In this document: positions 25,479-36,295 of the stretch, piece by piece
Position numbering within the stretch: position 1 is the first letter of the stretch
Layout: the number at the start of each line of letters is the position of its first letter
DNA from: Pelomonas sp. Root1237
GTDB lineage: Bacteria; Pseudomonadota; Gammaproteobacteria; Burkholderiales; Burkholderiaceae_C
NCBI RefSeq assembly: GCF_001425055.1
Contig: NZ_LMDK01000016.1
Span: forward strand, 285,803 to 349,802
DNA length: 64,000 bases
Direction of reading: 5' to 3'
Position numbers and translations under genes: made by a program
Notes under the pieces: model-generated
Told to the model about the DNA's origin: nothing
Seen by the model: the letters and a program-made list of their open reading frames with translations, nothing else
The model's database searches: none

Positions 25479-26237
25479 ATGGAAATTGCAGGCAAGGTGT
25501 TCATCGTCACCGGCGGCGCCTCGGGCCTCGGTGAAGGCACGGCCCGCATGCTGGCGGCCCACGGTGCCAAGGTCGTCATCGCCGATCTGCAGGCCGAACG
25601 TGGCCAGGCCGTGGCCGCCGAGCTCGGTGGCCTCTTCGTCAAATGCGACGTCAGCCAGGAGGCTGATGGTCAAGCTGCCGTCGCTGCAGCCACGGGCCTG
25701 GGCAAGCTGGTCGGCCTCGTCAACTGCGCCGGCATCGCGCCGGCCATCAAGACAGTCGGCAAGGATGGCGCCCACCCGCTGGCGGCCTTCAGCAAGACCA
25801 TCACGGTCAACCTGATCGGCAGCTTCAACATGATCCGCCTGGCCGCCGAGGCCATGGCCAGGAACGAGCCGGAACCGACTGGAGAGCGCGGCGTGCTGAT
25901 CTCGACGGCGTCGGTCGCGGCCTATGACGGCCAGATCGGCCAGGCGGCCTATTCGGCGTCCAAGGGCGGTGTGGTCGGCATGACGCTGCCCATCGCCCGC
26001 GACCTGGCTCGCAACGGCATCCGCAACATGACCATCGCCCCAGGTATTTTCGGCACGCCGATGCTGTTCGGCATGCCCCAGGAGGTGCAGGACGCGCTGG
26101 CCGCGAGCGTCCCCTTCCCGAGCCGCCTGGGCAAGCCCGAGGACTACGCCAAGCTCGTGCACCAGATCGTCACCAACGACATGCTGAACGGCGAGGTCAT
26201 CCGCCTGGACGGCGCGATCCGCCTGGCACCGAAATAA
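25479..26237 (+). CDS. SDR dehydrogenase, 3-hydroxyacyl-CoA type II-like
   Basis: A 252-residue short-chain dehydrogenase. The cofactor motif is TGGASGLG (11-18), with NCAG at 82-85 and catalytic Ser near 143-145, Y158 and K162 (YSASK). The start [20 protein letters not shown] and the segment [19 protein letters not shown] resemble 3-hydroxy-2-methylbutyryl/3-hydroxyacyl-CoA dehydrogenases of the HSD10 type. These act on short-chain hydroxyacyl-CoAs in isoleucine or fatty acid breakdown. ATG 25479 follows AGGAGA. It is a single-gene unit with a palindromic operator. FabG-like activity cannot be excluded from sequence alone. Confidence 0.87.
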   Translation: MEIAGKVFIVTGGASGLGEGTARMLAAHGAKVVIADLQAERGQAVAAELGGLFVKCDVSQEADGQAAVAAATGLGKLVGLVNCAGIAPAIKTVGKDGAHPLAAFSKTITVNLIGSFNMIRLAAEAMARNEPEPTGERGVLISTASVAAYDGQIGQAAYSASKGGVVGMTLPIARDLARNGIRNMTIAPGIFGTPMLFGMPQEVQDALAASVPFPSRLGKPEDYAKLVHQIVTNDMLNGEVIRLDGAIRLAPK

Positions 26238-26238
26238 C

Positions 26239-26475
26239 GCCCCTCGTCCGGTCTTGCAGACCGCGCTGCGGCTATGCCGCAACTCTTCGGCAGGCACAAG
26301 ACGCCCACTGGGCGTCTTGTGTCCGGCCTCAGCCCCCGAGGGGACGGCGATGCTTGCGGCATCGAGCCGCAAGCACATCGCCAAGCGGGCCGGCTCGGTG
26401 AACTGGAGTCGGACACAAGCAGTCCCTGCGGACTGCTTGTGCCTACGGAAGGCCATGGGCCTCTGGCCCATGGCA
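26239..26475 (+). repeat. Dispersed hairpin repeat, copy D, with extra hairpins
   Basis: The core matches copies A-C: CCCCTCG at 26241, CCCCGAGGGGACGGCGAT, hairpin 2 with arms GCTTGCGGC (26353-26361) and GCCGCAAGC (26367-26375), ACATCGCC, GCGGGCCGGCT. Here the hairpin-1 slot is filled by several stems: GGTCT/AGACC, TGCGGC-TAT-GCCGCA, and CACAAGACGCCC-ACT-GGGCGTCTTGTG (26296-26322). After the core come CACAAGCAGTCC-CTGC-GGACTGCTTGTG (26415-26442) and GCCATGGGCC-TCT-GGCCCATGGC (26453-26475). No gene is present in the whole 26238-26543 interval. Confidence 0.85.
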
Positions 26476-26492
26476 GGCCGGGCAGCGGAATG

Positions 26493-26525
26493 AAAAAGGG
26501 CCTGGTTCGCACCAGGCCCTTTTCA
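26493..26525. terminator. Bidirectional terminator after TPR gene
   Basis: AAAAGGGCCTGGT and ACCAGGCCCTTTT surround TCGC, giving a strong stem with A and T runs on both sides. It lies 19 bp beyond the stop of the leftward TPR gene. Confidence 0.9.
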
Positions 26526-26543
26526 TTTAGAGATCCCCAACGA

Positions 26544-27803
26544 TCAGCGCTTGGCTGAACGCGACTGGATGACCCACAGGCGCGCGAGGTCAGCGGCGCC
26601 TTCATTGCCCTTGACCGATTTCCAGGCCGCCTGTGCCTTGGCGCTTTCGCCAGCCAGCTGGTGGGCCAGGCCGAGGTAGAGCTTGGCGTCTTCGGGGCGC
26701 TTCAGATCGCCCTTGGCGATACCTTGTTCGATCTGCTCGATGCCCTTCTTGGCGTTGCCGCCAAAGGCATTGGCCAGCCCCAGCTTGACGAACTCGTTGC
26801 CGTCCTTGGCATCCGCGGCAGCCTTCTCGTTGGCCGCTGCAGCGGCCTTGGCTTCGCCGATTTTCTTGACCATCAGGTCGGCCAGGCGCTTGTGGCGGGC
26901 GCCTTCGGCTCCCTGACCCAGCACGCCCGCAGCCATGCCCTTGTCGACGACCTGCTTGCCCTCTTCCGGATAGCCGGCCTGAGCGGCCAGCTGGGCCATC
27001 TCCATGTAGTCCTCGGCACCGCGCGACATGTTGCCCGTGACCAGGCGCAGGCGATAAAGATCCAGCGCGTAGCGGCTGCTGTCGAAGCTCTTCTTCTGCG
27101 GCAGGCCGCCCAGGATCTGGGCCCACAGTTTGGGATCCGGATAGAAGTTCAGCAGCTTCTCGGTCGCCACGGATTCCGCGTTGCCGTCGCCCTTCTTCTG
27201 GGCCGCGAACAGCAGCAGGTTGAGCTTGTCCTTGGGTGGCGCACGGCCGGCACGCTCGTCGGCAGCGATTTCGTCCAGCGTGTCCTTGATGGTCGATGTC
27301 ATGTCGCCGGACAGGAACTGCGCGTTCTGCTGCACCTGCTTCATGGTCGGGCTGTTGCCGCCTTCCTTGAAGTAGCGCTGCGCCCAGGTCAGGGCCTTGC
27401 CGTTGTCGCGGTTGCGCAGATAGGTGCCAGCGATGGCCTCCATGTACTGCAGCTGCTGGGCCTGGCCCAGCTTGCCCGCGCCTTTGAGCACGTCAAAGGA
27501 GCGCGCCATCGTGTCGGGATCGTTGGCGCCCATCGCGGCGGAGAAACGCACACCTTCGATGGCGTTGGTTTCGCCGGCGGTGCGTCCACCCACGGCTTCG
27601 GCATCGCGCAGCTTGCCCAGCGCTTCCTTGTACTTGCCGGCCTTGACCAACTTGCTGGCCTCGGTCAGCGGCGTGCCGACTTCCTTGCGCACGCTGTCCT
27701 GGGCGGCCGCCTGGCTGAAGCCGAACTCCGCGCCGGGCGCGCCGTTCAGGGTCAGGGCCAGGGCGCCAACGGCGACGGCCACCATGGTTTTCAGAGTCTT
27801 CAA
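26544..27803 (-). CDS. TPR-repeat periplasmic protein of the TonB locus
   Basis: A 419-residue secreted protein: signal peptide (about 1-35), then helical repeats of TPR character (for example ASKLVKAGKYKEALGKLRDA, NAFGGNAKKGIEQIEQGIAKGD, KLYLGLAHQLAGESAKAQAAW). Genes of this type follow exbB-exbD-exbD in many proteobacteria with large TonB receptors (TtpC/TonB-linked TPR proteins). It probably scaffolds the energising complex in the periplasm. The TTG at 27803 is chosen for its AGGAG site 6 bp upstream; an in-frame ATG at 27770 would cut the signal peptide. A terminator-like hairpin separates it from exbD, implying reduced readthrough. Confidence 0.82.
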   Translation of the reverse strand: MKTLKTMVAVAVGALALTLNGAPGAEFGFSQAAAQDSVRKEVGTPLTEASKLVKAGKYKEALGKLRDAEAVGGRTAGETNAIEGVRFSAAMGANDPDTMARSFDVLKGAGKLGQAQQLQYMEAIAGTYLRNRDNGKALTWAQRYFKEGGNSPTMKQVQQNAQFLSGDMTSTIKDTLDEIAADERAGRAPPKDKLNLLLFAAQKKGDGNAESVATEKLLNFYPDPKLWAQILGGLPQKKSFDSSRYALDLYRLRLVTGNMSRGAEDYMEMAQLAAQAGYPEEGKQVVDKGMAAGVLGQGAEGARHKRLADLMVKKIGEAKAAAAANEKAAADAKDGNEFVKLGLANAFGGNAKKGIEQIEQGIAKGDLKRPEDAKLYLGLAHQLAGESAKAQAAWKSVKGNEGAADLARLWVIQSRSAKR

Positions 27804-27821
27804 CTTGCTCTCCTGCAAAGC

Positions 27822-27850
27822 AAAAACGCGCCGCCCTTTCGGGCAGCGCG
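27822..27850 (-). terminator. Terminator/attenuator between exbD and TPR gene
   Basis: On the minus strand CGCGCTGCCC-GAAA-GGGCGGCGCG forms a stem with one mismatch and is followed by five T. It lies 35 bp after exbD and just before the TPR gene ribosome site. It may end most tonB-exbBD transcripts and lower TPR gene expression. Confidence 0.75.
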
Positions 27851-27884
27851 CATCACAGTATCGTGGTCAGCGGTCCCGCAGACG

Positions 27885-28325
27885 TCACTTGACGAATTGC
27901 TCGTTACCAACCATGCCCATCTTCTTGACGCTGTTACGCTGGGCCGAGGCCATTACCGCCGCAACGACGCCGTAGTCCACCAGCTTGTTCGGCTTGATAT
28001 GGATTTCAGGCTGATCGCTGATCGGCATCGCGCCGATTTCCTGCATCTTGGCGTCGACTGCGTCCTTGCTGTTCGCCAGCGCAGCTTCATCCCAGTAGAC
28101 AGTGCCGTCGAAGTCGATCATGACGGTGTGCACGACCGGGTCTTGCTGAGGCGGCGTCGTGCTCGGCGGTGGCATGTCCAGGTTGACCGTATGCAGCTGG
28201 ATGGGGATGGTGATGATGAGCATCACCAGCAGCACCAGCATCACGTCAATCAGCGGCGTCGTGTTGACGTCCATCATGACTTCGGGGTCACCATCTCCCG
28301 ACGAACTTCCGACATTCATTCCCAT
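27885..28325 (-). CDS. exbD: ExbD-family protein, second copy of TonB operon
   Basis: A 146-residue ExbD with N-terminal MGMNVGSSSGDGDPEV, one membrane helix carrying the key aspartate (NTTPLIDVMLVLLVMLIITI), and a periplasmic domain containing VDAKMQEIGAMP and IHIKPNKLVDY. It is paired with another ExbD directly upstream (gap 15 bp) that has nearly the same first ten residues but only partial similarity after the helix. Tandem exbD genes are typical of TonB systems that serve large SusC-type or oligosaccharide/peptide receptors. It probably forms ExbB-ExbD hetero-complexes. Confidence 0.9.
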   Translation of the reverse strand: MGMNVGSSSGDGDPEVMMDVNTTPLIDVMLVLLVMLIITIPIQLHTVNLDMPPPSTTPPQQDPVVHTVMIDFDGTVYWDEAALANSKDAVDAKMQEIGAMPISDQPEIHIKPNKLVDYGVVAAVMASAQRNSVKKMGMVGNEQFVK

Positions 28326-28340
28326 GTTTGACTCCTGGGA

Positions 28341-28766
28341 TCAGTTGCGAGCCGGCGGCTCGGTGACGAAGTTGACCTTCATGATGCCGGCACGCTGGCT
28401 GGCGAAGATCACGCGACCGACCGACTCGTAGCGCGCCTTGTCGTCGCCGCGAATATGCACCTCGGGCTGCGGGTTCTTGACCGACTCCTTGCCGAGGCGC
28501 TTGACCAGCTCCTCCATGTCGGGAATCAGCTTGGTACCCCAGTAGACGTCGCCGTCCTTGCTGACCGAGATTTCGATGTTTTCCGGTTTGGTGACGCGAA
28601 TCTGGTTGGTCTCCTTGGGGAGATTCACCGCGATCGACTGCGTCACCACCGGCACGGTGATGAGGAAGATGATCAACAGCACCAACATCACGTCCACGAG
28701 GGGCGTGGTGTTGATGGTCGAGACCACCTCGTCATCGCCGGAAGAGGATCCGACGTTCATGCCCAT
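28341..28766 (-). CDS. exbD: ExbD-family protein, first copy of TonB operon
   Basis: A 141-residue ExbD: N-terminus MGMNVGSSSGDDEVV, helix with INTTPLVDVMLVLLIIFLIT, then a periplasmic domain (VTQSIAVNLPKETNQ, RYESVGRVIFASQRAG). It uses the proton gradient together with the ExbB protein upstream to energise TonB. Gap to exbB is 38 bp, to the second exbD 15 bp. The shared N-terminus with the second copy indicates a gene duplication followed by periplasmic divergence. Confidence 0.92.
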   Translation of the reverse strand: MGMNVGSSSGDDEVVSTINTTPLVDVMLVLLIIFLITVPVVTQSIAVNLPKETNQIRVTKPENIEISVSKDGDVYWGTKLIPDMEELVKRLGKESVKNPQPEVHIRGDDKARYESVGRVIFASQRAGIMKVNFVTEPPARN

Positions 28767-28804
28767 GGCATTGGCTCCTTTACGAGCGGCTGCTCAGGGA
28801 TGAA

Positions 28805-29629
28805 TTAGCGCTTGGCGACCGAGCGGTTGCCCATCAGCACGCCGTGCAGATCGCCGGCGAAGGAACGAACCTGGCTCATGACACCCTTGTTGCGGTTCAC
28901 CAGCCAGTTGTAGCCCAGCACGGCCGGAACGGCGACGACCAGACCGATAGCGGTCATGATCAGCGCGGCGCCCACGGGGCCGGCGACCTTGTCGATGGAA
29001 GCCTGGCCAGCCAGACCGATGGCGGTCAGCGCGTTCAGGATGCCCCACACCGTACCGAACAGGCCGATGAAGGGAGCGGTCGAGCCGACGGTCGCCAGGA
29101 AGCCCAGGCCGGCGGAGATCTTGGTGTTGACGTCGGCAACGGCGCGGTCGACGTTCATCGTCACCCAGCTGCTGTGGTCGATGTTCTCGGTCAGGGCGCC
29201 CTCATGGTGCTCCGAAGCCTCGATGGCGGTGGTGGCGATGTAGCGGAAGGCGCTTTCTTCCTTCAGGCTGCGGATGCCATCGGCCAGGCTGGCCTTCTTG
29301 AAGAAGGTGGCGCGGACTTCCTTGGCTTCGGAGGACAGCTTGCTCGTGTCCCACAGGCGCACGACCAGGATGTACCAGGAACCCATGGACATCATGGCCA
29401 GGATGAACAGCACGACCTGGTCGACAACGTTGCCATGGGCAACGATGTTGGCCAGACCATAGGGGTTGTCTTGCGGCTTGGAGGCGGCAGCAGCCGGAGC
29501 GGCGGCGGCGTCAACCACGGCGGCCGAGGCGGCGTCGGCCGGCTTCTGATCTTGCGCGTGGGCAGGCGAAACGGCCAGGGTCGCGACCATGGCGATGGCG
29601 GCAAGGAAGCCGGTGATGCGAGAAATCAT
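28805..29629 (-). CDS. exbB: ExbB-family proton channel with N-terminal extension
   Basis: A 274-residue MotA/TolQ/ExbB protein. A signal peptide (about 1-25) and an Ala/Pro-rich periplasmic extension precede the first channel helix (VVLFILAMMSMGSWYILVV). Two later helices lie in GLGFLATVGSTAPFIGLFGTVWG and AALIMTAIGLVVAVPAVLGY. The extended N-terminus is typical of ExbB in TonB operons of this layout and differs from the short ExbB at 21.4 kb. It forms the channel that, with ExbD, drives TonB. Confidence 0.93.
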   Translation of the reverse strand: MISRITGFLAAIAMVATLAVSPAHAQDQKPADAASAAVVDAAAAPAAAASKPQDNPYGLANIVAHGNVVDQVVLFILAMMSMGSWYILVVRLWDTSKLSSEAKEVRATFFKKASLADGIRSLKEESAFRYIATTAIEASEHHEGALTENIDHSSWVTMNVDRAVADVNTKISAGLGFLATVGSTAPFIGLFGTVWGILNALTAIGLAGQASIDKVAGPVGAALIMTAIGLVVAVPAVLGYNWLVNRNKGVMSQVRSFAGDLHGVLMGNRSVAKR

Positions 29630-29708
29630 GGAGTCAACTCCTAGGAAAAATTCTGTTTTGATGCGGTTCTGAAAGCGCCGGTCTGGCGCCGGGTTCTAAG
29701 CAGGTCTC

Positions 29709-30350
29709 TTAGTCGATCTTGAACTGGAACTCCTGCTCGAACACGTGATCGCCCGGGCATTCGTAGGTGTCACGCAGAGTAGCTTCGATGGCCTGGATCA
29801 GGGCGCGCTGCGCCTTGCGATCCACGCCACCACGCTGCGAGGTGATTTCAACGGCTGTGACACGGCCTGCCTTCACGGTGGCGATAGCCTTGTACAGAGC
29901 TTCGCCGCTCCAGTTGACCGACGGCATTTCAGGCTTGCCCATCTTGGTGCAGACCATGGCCGCCTTGACGGGGCCTGTGCGAGCAGGCGGAGGCGGTGCA
30001 GCGACCACCGGCGGCGGTGCCGGGCGAATGTCGGCGGCTGGCGGTTGAACCTGCGTGGAAACGATGGCCGGGGCCGGCGGCGCGGGTGCGGTCACCTGGA
30101 ACTCGGGCGGCGGCACGAAAGGCGGAGGCGGCGCCTTGAGATCCGGCGGCGGAGGCACCACCTTCTCTGGCGGCGGCGGCGGTTTGACCTTCTCTTCGAT
30201 CACCTTGACGTCGATGGGACCGGTGACCTTCTTGACGATATCGCGAGCCAGACCGCTGGCCAGCGCGTAGATGGCCACGACGTGGATCAGGACGACGATG
30301 CCGAAGCCCGTGAACCGGGATGCGCCCTGCTTCTCCTGCGCAAAATTCAT
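29709..30350 (-). CDS. tonB: TonB energy transducer
   Basis: A 213-residue TonB: cytosolic start, one membrane helix (about 17-39), a proline-rich spacer (about 55-125, runs of PPPPP), and a C-terminal domain with PSVNWSGEALYKAIATVKAG and TLRDTYECPGDH. Two cysteines in the C-domain could form a disulfide. It carries energy from ExbB/ExbD to outer-membrane receptors; the large receptor at 31.5-34.2 kb is the obvious client. First gene of the operon; ATG 30350 follows AAGGAG. Confidence 0.92.
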   Translation of the reverse strand: MNFAQEKQGASRFTGFGIVVLIHVVAIYALASGLARDIVKKVTGPIDVKVIEEKVKPPPPPEKVVPPPPDLKAPPPPFVPPPEFQVTAPAPPAPAIVSTQVQPPAADIRPAPPPVVAAPPPPARTGPVKAAMVCTKMGKPEMPSVNWSGEALYKAIATVKAGRVTAVEITSQRGGVDRKAQRALIQAIEATLRDTYECPGDHVFEQEFQFKID

Positions 30351-30775
30351 GCGCGCTCCTTCTTGCAACTACAAATCACAGTCAATGACTCTTCTCGGAC
30401 AAGCGGCCACCGCCACGGCGAAAGTTGCGCTCCTGCCGTGAACTGGTTCCCGAAGGGCGTGGATTCTAAATCGCGGAAGCAACGATTCCGCCTCGTCGAA
30501 AACACGCAGTGCCGCCGGTGTGTAAAGCCTCTTTACACCTGTTCAAGGCAAAAAAAACGCCCGGTGGCAGTAGAGCCGTCGGGCACGCGTTTCATCGCCA
30601 CGAACCAGGCGCAGCGAGAGACTACACCACCGGCCAAATCTGGCCATGCCGGCATCTTAGCCGTCGCTTTTGTCACGACTTCCTGGGGCTAACCCGGGCA
30701 AGCGAAACAGCGCGATTACATGCATCTGGACACAAAAGGCGGACAAAGCCGGAGGGTTCAGGCGAGGCCACCCTT
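30351..30775. other. Non-coding gap upstream of tonB
   Basis: No gene is supported in this 425-bp stretch between tonB and the oxygenase gene. It holds an inverted repeat GTGTAAAG-CCT-CTTTACAC at 30520-30538, a possible operator 170 bp before tonB. A minus-strand terminator at 30550-30584 lies beside it. The tonB promoter must lie in the left part. I see no clear Fur-type palindrome. Confidence 0.5.
30550..30584 (-). terminator. Terminator downstream of the 2OG oxygenase gene
   Basis: On the minus strand GCCCGACGGC-TCTACT-GCCACCGGGC forms an imperfect stem followed by eight T. It lies about 190 bp after the oxygenase stop and before tonB, separating the two units. Confidence 0.7.
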
Positions 30776-31477
30776 TCAAGCAGCAATCAACCACCCGGTG
30801 ATGGCGTTGCGTTGGCCCTGGGCAAACGGCGGCACATAGGAGACGAAGTGGGTTTGCGGCACTGCAAACAGCGAGAGTGAATTGAAATGCGGGAAGAAGC
30901 TGTCGCTGACGGTGCCGTCGCGCTCGCTGAAGTTCAGCAGACCGCCCCAGTCCGGTCGCCATTGCCGCGTCAGGTTGATGACATAGGCCAGGCGTCGGTC
31001 TTCGATGTCAACGTGATCGTCGTGGGCGAGCAGGAAGCTCCCCGGGGCATACATCGTCGCCTGGGCGTACACGCGGTTGACCTCCCGCACGCCGGTGATG
31101 TCGCGCATCACGTTCAGAAAGTTCTCATCGGCCATCCAGCGTATGAAACGTGCCAGTAGCCCGGTTTCGCCGCGATTCAATGAATCCGCGAGGGATTCAG
31201 TAAAAAAGGAGAACTGAAATTGGCGGCGAGCGACTTCCATGATGCCGTTGCTCAGATGGTTTCGCTGGTTTTCGCCGAGCCCGCGCAGTTGCTCGCCCGT
31301 CAGCCGACGGTCGCCCTCAGCGTCGCGATAGCACAAGCTCCAGTCGATAGCTTCGACGGCGCGAGCCAAGGCATCGGCGACATCCGGCTTGAAGAAGTCG
31401 CGGATCAGTAGGCGGCGGTCACGGCCGAACTGTGCAGTGAGCTGGTTCAGGTCGAGAGCCGGATTGATGTAGTCCAT
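30776..31477 (-). CDS. 2-oxoglutarate/Fe(II) oxygenase family protein
   Basis: A 233-residue prolyl-4-hydroxylase-like dioxygenase. The iron facial triad is visible: HDDHVD (H152, D154 or H155/D157) and distal H210 in VPQTHFVSYV, with R223 in QRNAITGWL as the 2-oxoglutarate anchor. The GGLLNF and FNSLSLFAVP segments fit the family core. Such genes often neighbour TonB-dependent receptors (PiuC-like or halogenase clusters), but the substrate is unknown. ATG 31477 is preferred; a TTG at 31495 would lie inside the terminator T run of the upstream receptor gene. No good ribosome site is visible. Confidence 0.82.
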   Translation of the reverse strand: MDYINPALDLNQLTAQFGRDRRLLIRDFFKPDVADALARAVEAIDWSLCYRDAEGDRRLTGEQLRGLGENQRNHLSNGIMEVARRQFQFSFFTESLADSLNRGETGLLARFIRWMADENFLNVMRDITGVREVNRVYAQATMYAPGSFLLAHDDHVDIEDRRLAYVINLTRQWRPDWGGLLNFSERDGTVSDSFFPHFNSLSLFAVPQTHFVSYVPPFAQGQRNAITGWLIAA

Positions 31478-31496
31478 GGAAAGGTTGAACGTCAAT

Positions 31497-31521
31497 AAAA
31501 AAGCAGGCCCGAAGGCCTGCT
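31497..31521 (-). terminator. Terminator of the TonB-dependent receptor gene
   Basis: On the minus strand GCAGGCC-TTCG-GGCCTGC (31503-31520) is followed by six T. It lies 25 bp after the receptor stop and immediately before the oxygenase start, so the oxygenase gene depends on readthrough or an internal promoter. Confidence 0.88.
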
Positions 31522-31544
31522 GGATTCTGTTCGATCGATGCGGA

Positions 31545-34223
31545 TCAGAACTTGTAGTTGGCTCGCACGTAGAAGCTGCGGCCCTTGACGTCGGCGTAGG
31601 TCGGATCGAAGCCCACCTGGAAGTAGTCTTCCTGGACCGTGACCGGCGGCTTCTTGTCGAGCAGGTTCAGAACGCCGGCCGTGAGGGTCAGATTCTTCAC
31701 GCCCTTGTACTGACCTTGAAGGCTCCAGAGGTCGTACTTCGGCACGTGATGAACTTCGTCGTAGTCGCGGTACCCGCTTTGACGGAAGTAGCGCACACCA
31801 GCCGCCCAGGCGTCGGTATCCCAGTCGAGGCTGAAGTTTTGCTTGACGCGAACCACCGGGCCGCCGCGCAGGTACTTGCCGAGGTTGTCCTCGACGTCGC
31901 CAGTCACCACATTGGTCTCACTGCTCTTGGTCACGACCGTGGCTTCCCAGTTCGGCGTGAAGTTACCGAAACCGGTACGCATGCGGTACTTGGCAGACAG
32001 ATCGAAGCCTTGAGCCGTGGCTTGGCCGACGTTTTCGAGAGACGCGTTGACGTAGTCGAGATAGCCCTGCGAATTCTTGATAAGCCGGTTGGCGTAGACC
32101 GAAGTGCTGGTCGTCGGGCCAGTCTGGTTCTTGTACCAGTCCTTCAGGATGTCGTCGCCCGACAAAGTCTTGATGCCGTCGGTGATCTTGATGCTGAAGT
32201 AGCCGACCTCCATCGACAGATCTTTGATCGGCTCAAAGACGACGCCGATGGTGCCGGTCTTGGACTTTTCAGGCTTGAGGTCGCGGTTGCTGTTGTTCTT
32301 CACCGTCAACTGCGTGTCGCAGTAGTTGGTGTTGGGGAATCCAGCGCAACCCTTGAGCGTGTTGTAGTACGGATCGTTGAAGTTGCCGCCCGTGTTGGTT
32401 AAGGCAGCTGGGGCGTAAAGGTTGTCCAGCGCCGGTGCACGGAAGCCCTTGCCGAAGGAGGCGCGGACCAGCAGCTCCTTCATTGGCGTCCATCGCATGC
32501 CGACCTTGGGGCTGGTGGAGGACAGATTGGGCGAGCTGAACGCGCCGTCGCGCGATTCGCCTTTGGCGCCGGTGTAGCGGTCAGCGCGAACGGCGGCGTT
32601 GAATTCCAGGTTCTTGATGACAGGCAGGTTCAGCTCGGCGTAGATGCCCAGCGTCTTGCGCTCACCGCTGACCTTGCCGGCCGTGCCCGAGCCGCCGACG
32701 ATGTCGCCCGAGCCCGCAATTTCGGAGTAGCCGTCGAGGTATTTCTCCTTGCGCAGATCCAGGCCGGTGGCGATGGCGGCGTTGCCGCCCGCCATCGGGA
32801 ACAACTCGCGCGACAGCGAGAAGTCGAAGGCGTCCAACGTCGTCTTTGAGGCCCGGTTGTTGCCGTGCAACTCGGCCTCTTTCAGCTTGGCCAGACCGAC
32901 GGCGTCGTTCGGCCCGAAGGGATTCACGAGGCCGGTCTTGAGCACGCGGACAAGTTCCGTGTCGGAGAAATTGCCGGTCAGGAAGTCTTCAATGGCCTTG
33001 GACGACGCGCGCATCAGGCCGGCCTTGTAGTCCCAGCCGGCGAGCGTGCCTTCGGCGCCGACCAGGGCGCGGGTCATGTCGTTGGTGACCTTGGTCAGAC
33101 GCTGGCCGCCGTCAACCATGCGCCAGGCAATGACGAGGTCGCCGCGGTAGCCCTTGCTGGAAGACGCATCCACAGCAGCGGTGGGGTAGTACTTTCCGCC
33201 CGCGGGGTAGAGGTAATCGTCACGGCCCGAGGTGCTGGACGGCGTTTGCGAAGAGCCGAGGATGATCTCGTTGCGCGAGTAGGACAGCTCTGCGAACAGC
33301 AGATGGTCGGAACTCAGTTCAGCCGTACCGCGCAGCAACCCGCCCATGCGGTTGGAGGCCGGCACGATGTCGATCTTGCTGGTGTAGTCGTAACGGCAGT
33401 TGGAGCCGCCAGGGAAGCTGTCCGGAGGCGCGCAATTCGGGAAGCCGGCGACGCCAGGGATGTAGGCGCCGGTCTCAGCGTTATAGGCGTTGGCAGGGAA
33501 GGTGTTACCCGACGACTTGACAACACCCAGGTCCGGCCGGTTGCCGGTCTTGGCGAAGGGGCGGTCGGCTGCACGGATGACGTCGTATTCCTGGAAGCTG
33601 AACGTGCCCAGGATGTTGAACTTGTCCTTGGCGAGGTCACCGAAGCCGATGCCGCCCTGCGCCGACGCAATCGTGCCACCGGTGTGCTGAGGCTGCTCGT
33701 AGCTGACCGTCACCTCGCCACCGCGGAAGTCCTTGCGGGTGATGAAATTGATGACGCCGCCGATGGCGTCGGAGCCATAGGTGGACGACGCGCCGTCGCG
33801 CAGGATTTCAATTCGCTCGATGGCAGCCAGGGGAACAGCGTTCAAGTCGACGCCAGCGCCTGCAAAGGGATAGATGGCCAGGCGGCGGCCGTTCAGCAGC
33901 ACCAGCGTGCGTTCACGCCCGAGGCCGCGCAGGGAGGCGCCAGACTGGCCGGTGGCAGCCGAGTCGCCGATGGACTCGCCTAGGGAGCGGCCACCACCAT
34001 TGTTGGAACTCAGGCGGTCCACAAGTTCTTGAACGTTGGACGCGCCGGACTTGTCAATTGACTCTCGGGTCACGATAGTCAAAGGCACCGCGGTTTCAGC
34101 ATCGATGCGCTTGATGCTAGAGCCGGTGACCTCGATGCGTTCGAGCTTCTGCGCATCCTGGGCCAGCGCGCTCGTTGCGGCCAAGGCCAGGACGGCGCTG
34201 GTGATGATGGATTTTTTGAACAT
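31545..34223 (-). CDS. TonB-dependent outer membrane receptor
   Basis: An 892-residue receptor: signal peptide (about 1-21, ending TSALA), a TonB-box-like LERIEVTGSSIKR, a plug domain (VQELVDRLSSNNGG, SLRGLGRERTLVLLNGRRLA, IERIEILRDGASSTYGSDAI), then a long beta-barrel. The barrel includes the receptor signature RASFGKGFRAPALDNLYAP, and the protein ends in the aromatic RSFYVRANYKF. It belongs to the siderophore-like/oligomer receptor group with an SSIKR plug start, common in peptide, polysaccharide or siderophore uptake. The ligand cannot be fixed. ATG 34223 has AGGAG 5 bp upstream. Nearby tonB-exbB-exbD genes supply energy. Confidence 0.93.
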   Translation of the reverse strand: MFKKSIITSAVLALAATSALAQDAQKLERIEVTGSSIKRIDAETAVPLTIVTRESIDKSGASNVQELVDRLSSNNGGGRSLGESIGDSAATGQSGASLRGLGRERTLVLLNGRRLAIYPFAGAGVDLNAVPLAAIERIEILRDGASSTYGSDAIGGVINFITRKDFRGGEVTVSYEQPQHTGGTIASAQGGIGFGDLAKDKFNILGTFSFQEYDVIRAADRPFAKTGNRPDLGVVKSSGNTFPANAYNAETGAYIPGVAGFPNCAPPDSFPGGSNCRYDYTSKIDIVPASNRMGGLLRGTAELSSDHLLFAELSYSRNEIILGSSQTPSSTSGRDDYLYPAGGKYYPTAAVDASSSKGYRGDLVIAWRMVDGGQRLTKVTNDMTRALVGAEGTLAGWDYKAGLMRASSKAIEDFLTGNFSDTELVRVLKTGLVNPFGPNDAVGLAKLKEAELHGNNRASKTTLDAFDFSLSRELFPMAGGNAAIATGLDLRKEKYLDGYSEIAGSGDIVGGSGTAGKVSGERKTLGIYAELNLPVIKNLEFNAAVRADRYTGAKGESRDGAFSSPNLSSTSPKVGMRWTPMKELLVRASFGKGFRAPALDNLYAPAALTNTGGNFNDPYYNTLKGCAGFPNTNYCDTQLTVKNNSNRDLKPEKSKTGTIGVVFEPIKDLSMEVGYFSIKITDGIKTLSGDDILKDWYKNQTGPTTSTSVYANRLIKNSQGYLDYVNASLENVGQATAQGFDLSAKYRMRTGFGNFTPNWEATVVTKSSETNVVTGDVEDNLGKYLRGGPVVRVKQNFSLDWDTDAWAAGVRYFRQSGYRDYDEVHHVPKYDLWSLQGQYKGVKNLTLTAGVLNLLDKKPPVTVQEDYFQVGFDPTYADVKGRSFYVRANYKF

Positions 34224-34447
34224 TGACACTCCTGAATGGATGGATGCCCGCCTTTGTGGTGAGGCGGTGCTGGCCCTGGGTAGGGCCGATCCTTGGCCTG
34301 AGCGATCAGCTCAGATTTGGGGTGCCGGAAGTTTGTGCGGTCGCAGCATCGCCCCCCTCCCCGTACATGCACCTAGGACCGCGCCAATCGGCGGTAAGCC
34401 ATTGATACGAAACGGTTTCTCGGAGTTACGAGGCCTAGTGTCAAACC

Positions 34448-36287
<1,840 letters not shown>

Positions 36288-36295
<8 letters not shown>

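Noticed and set aside
30776-31495. TTG at 31495 as start of the 2OG oxygenase
   Set aside because: It falls inside the T run of the receptor terminator; ATG 31477 restores a normal N-terminus.
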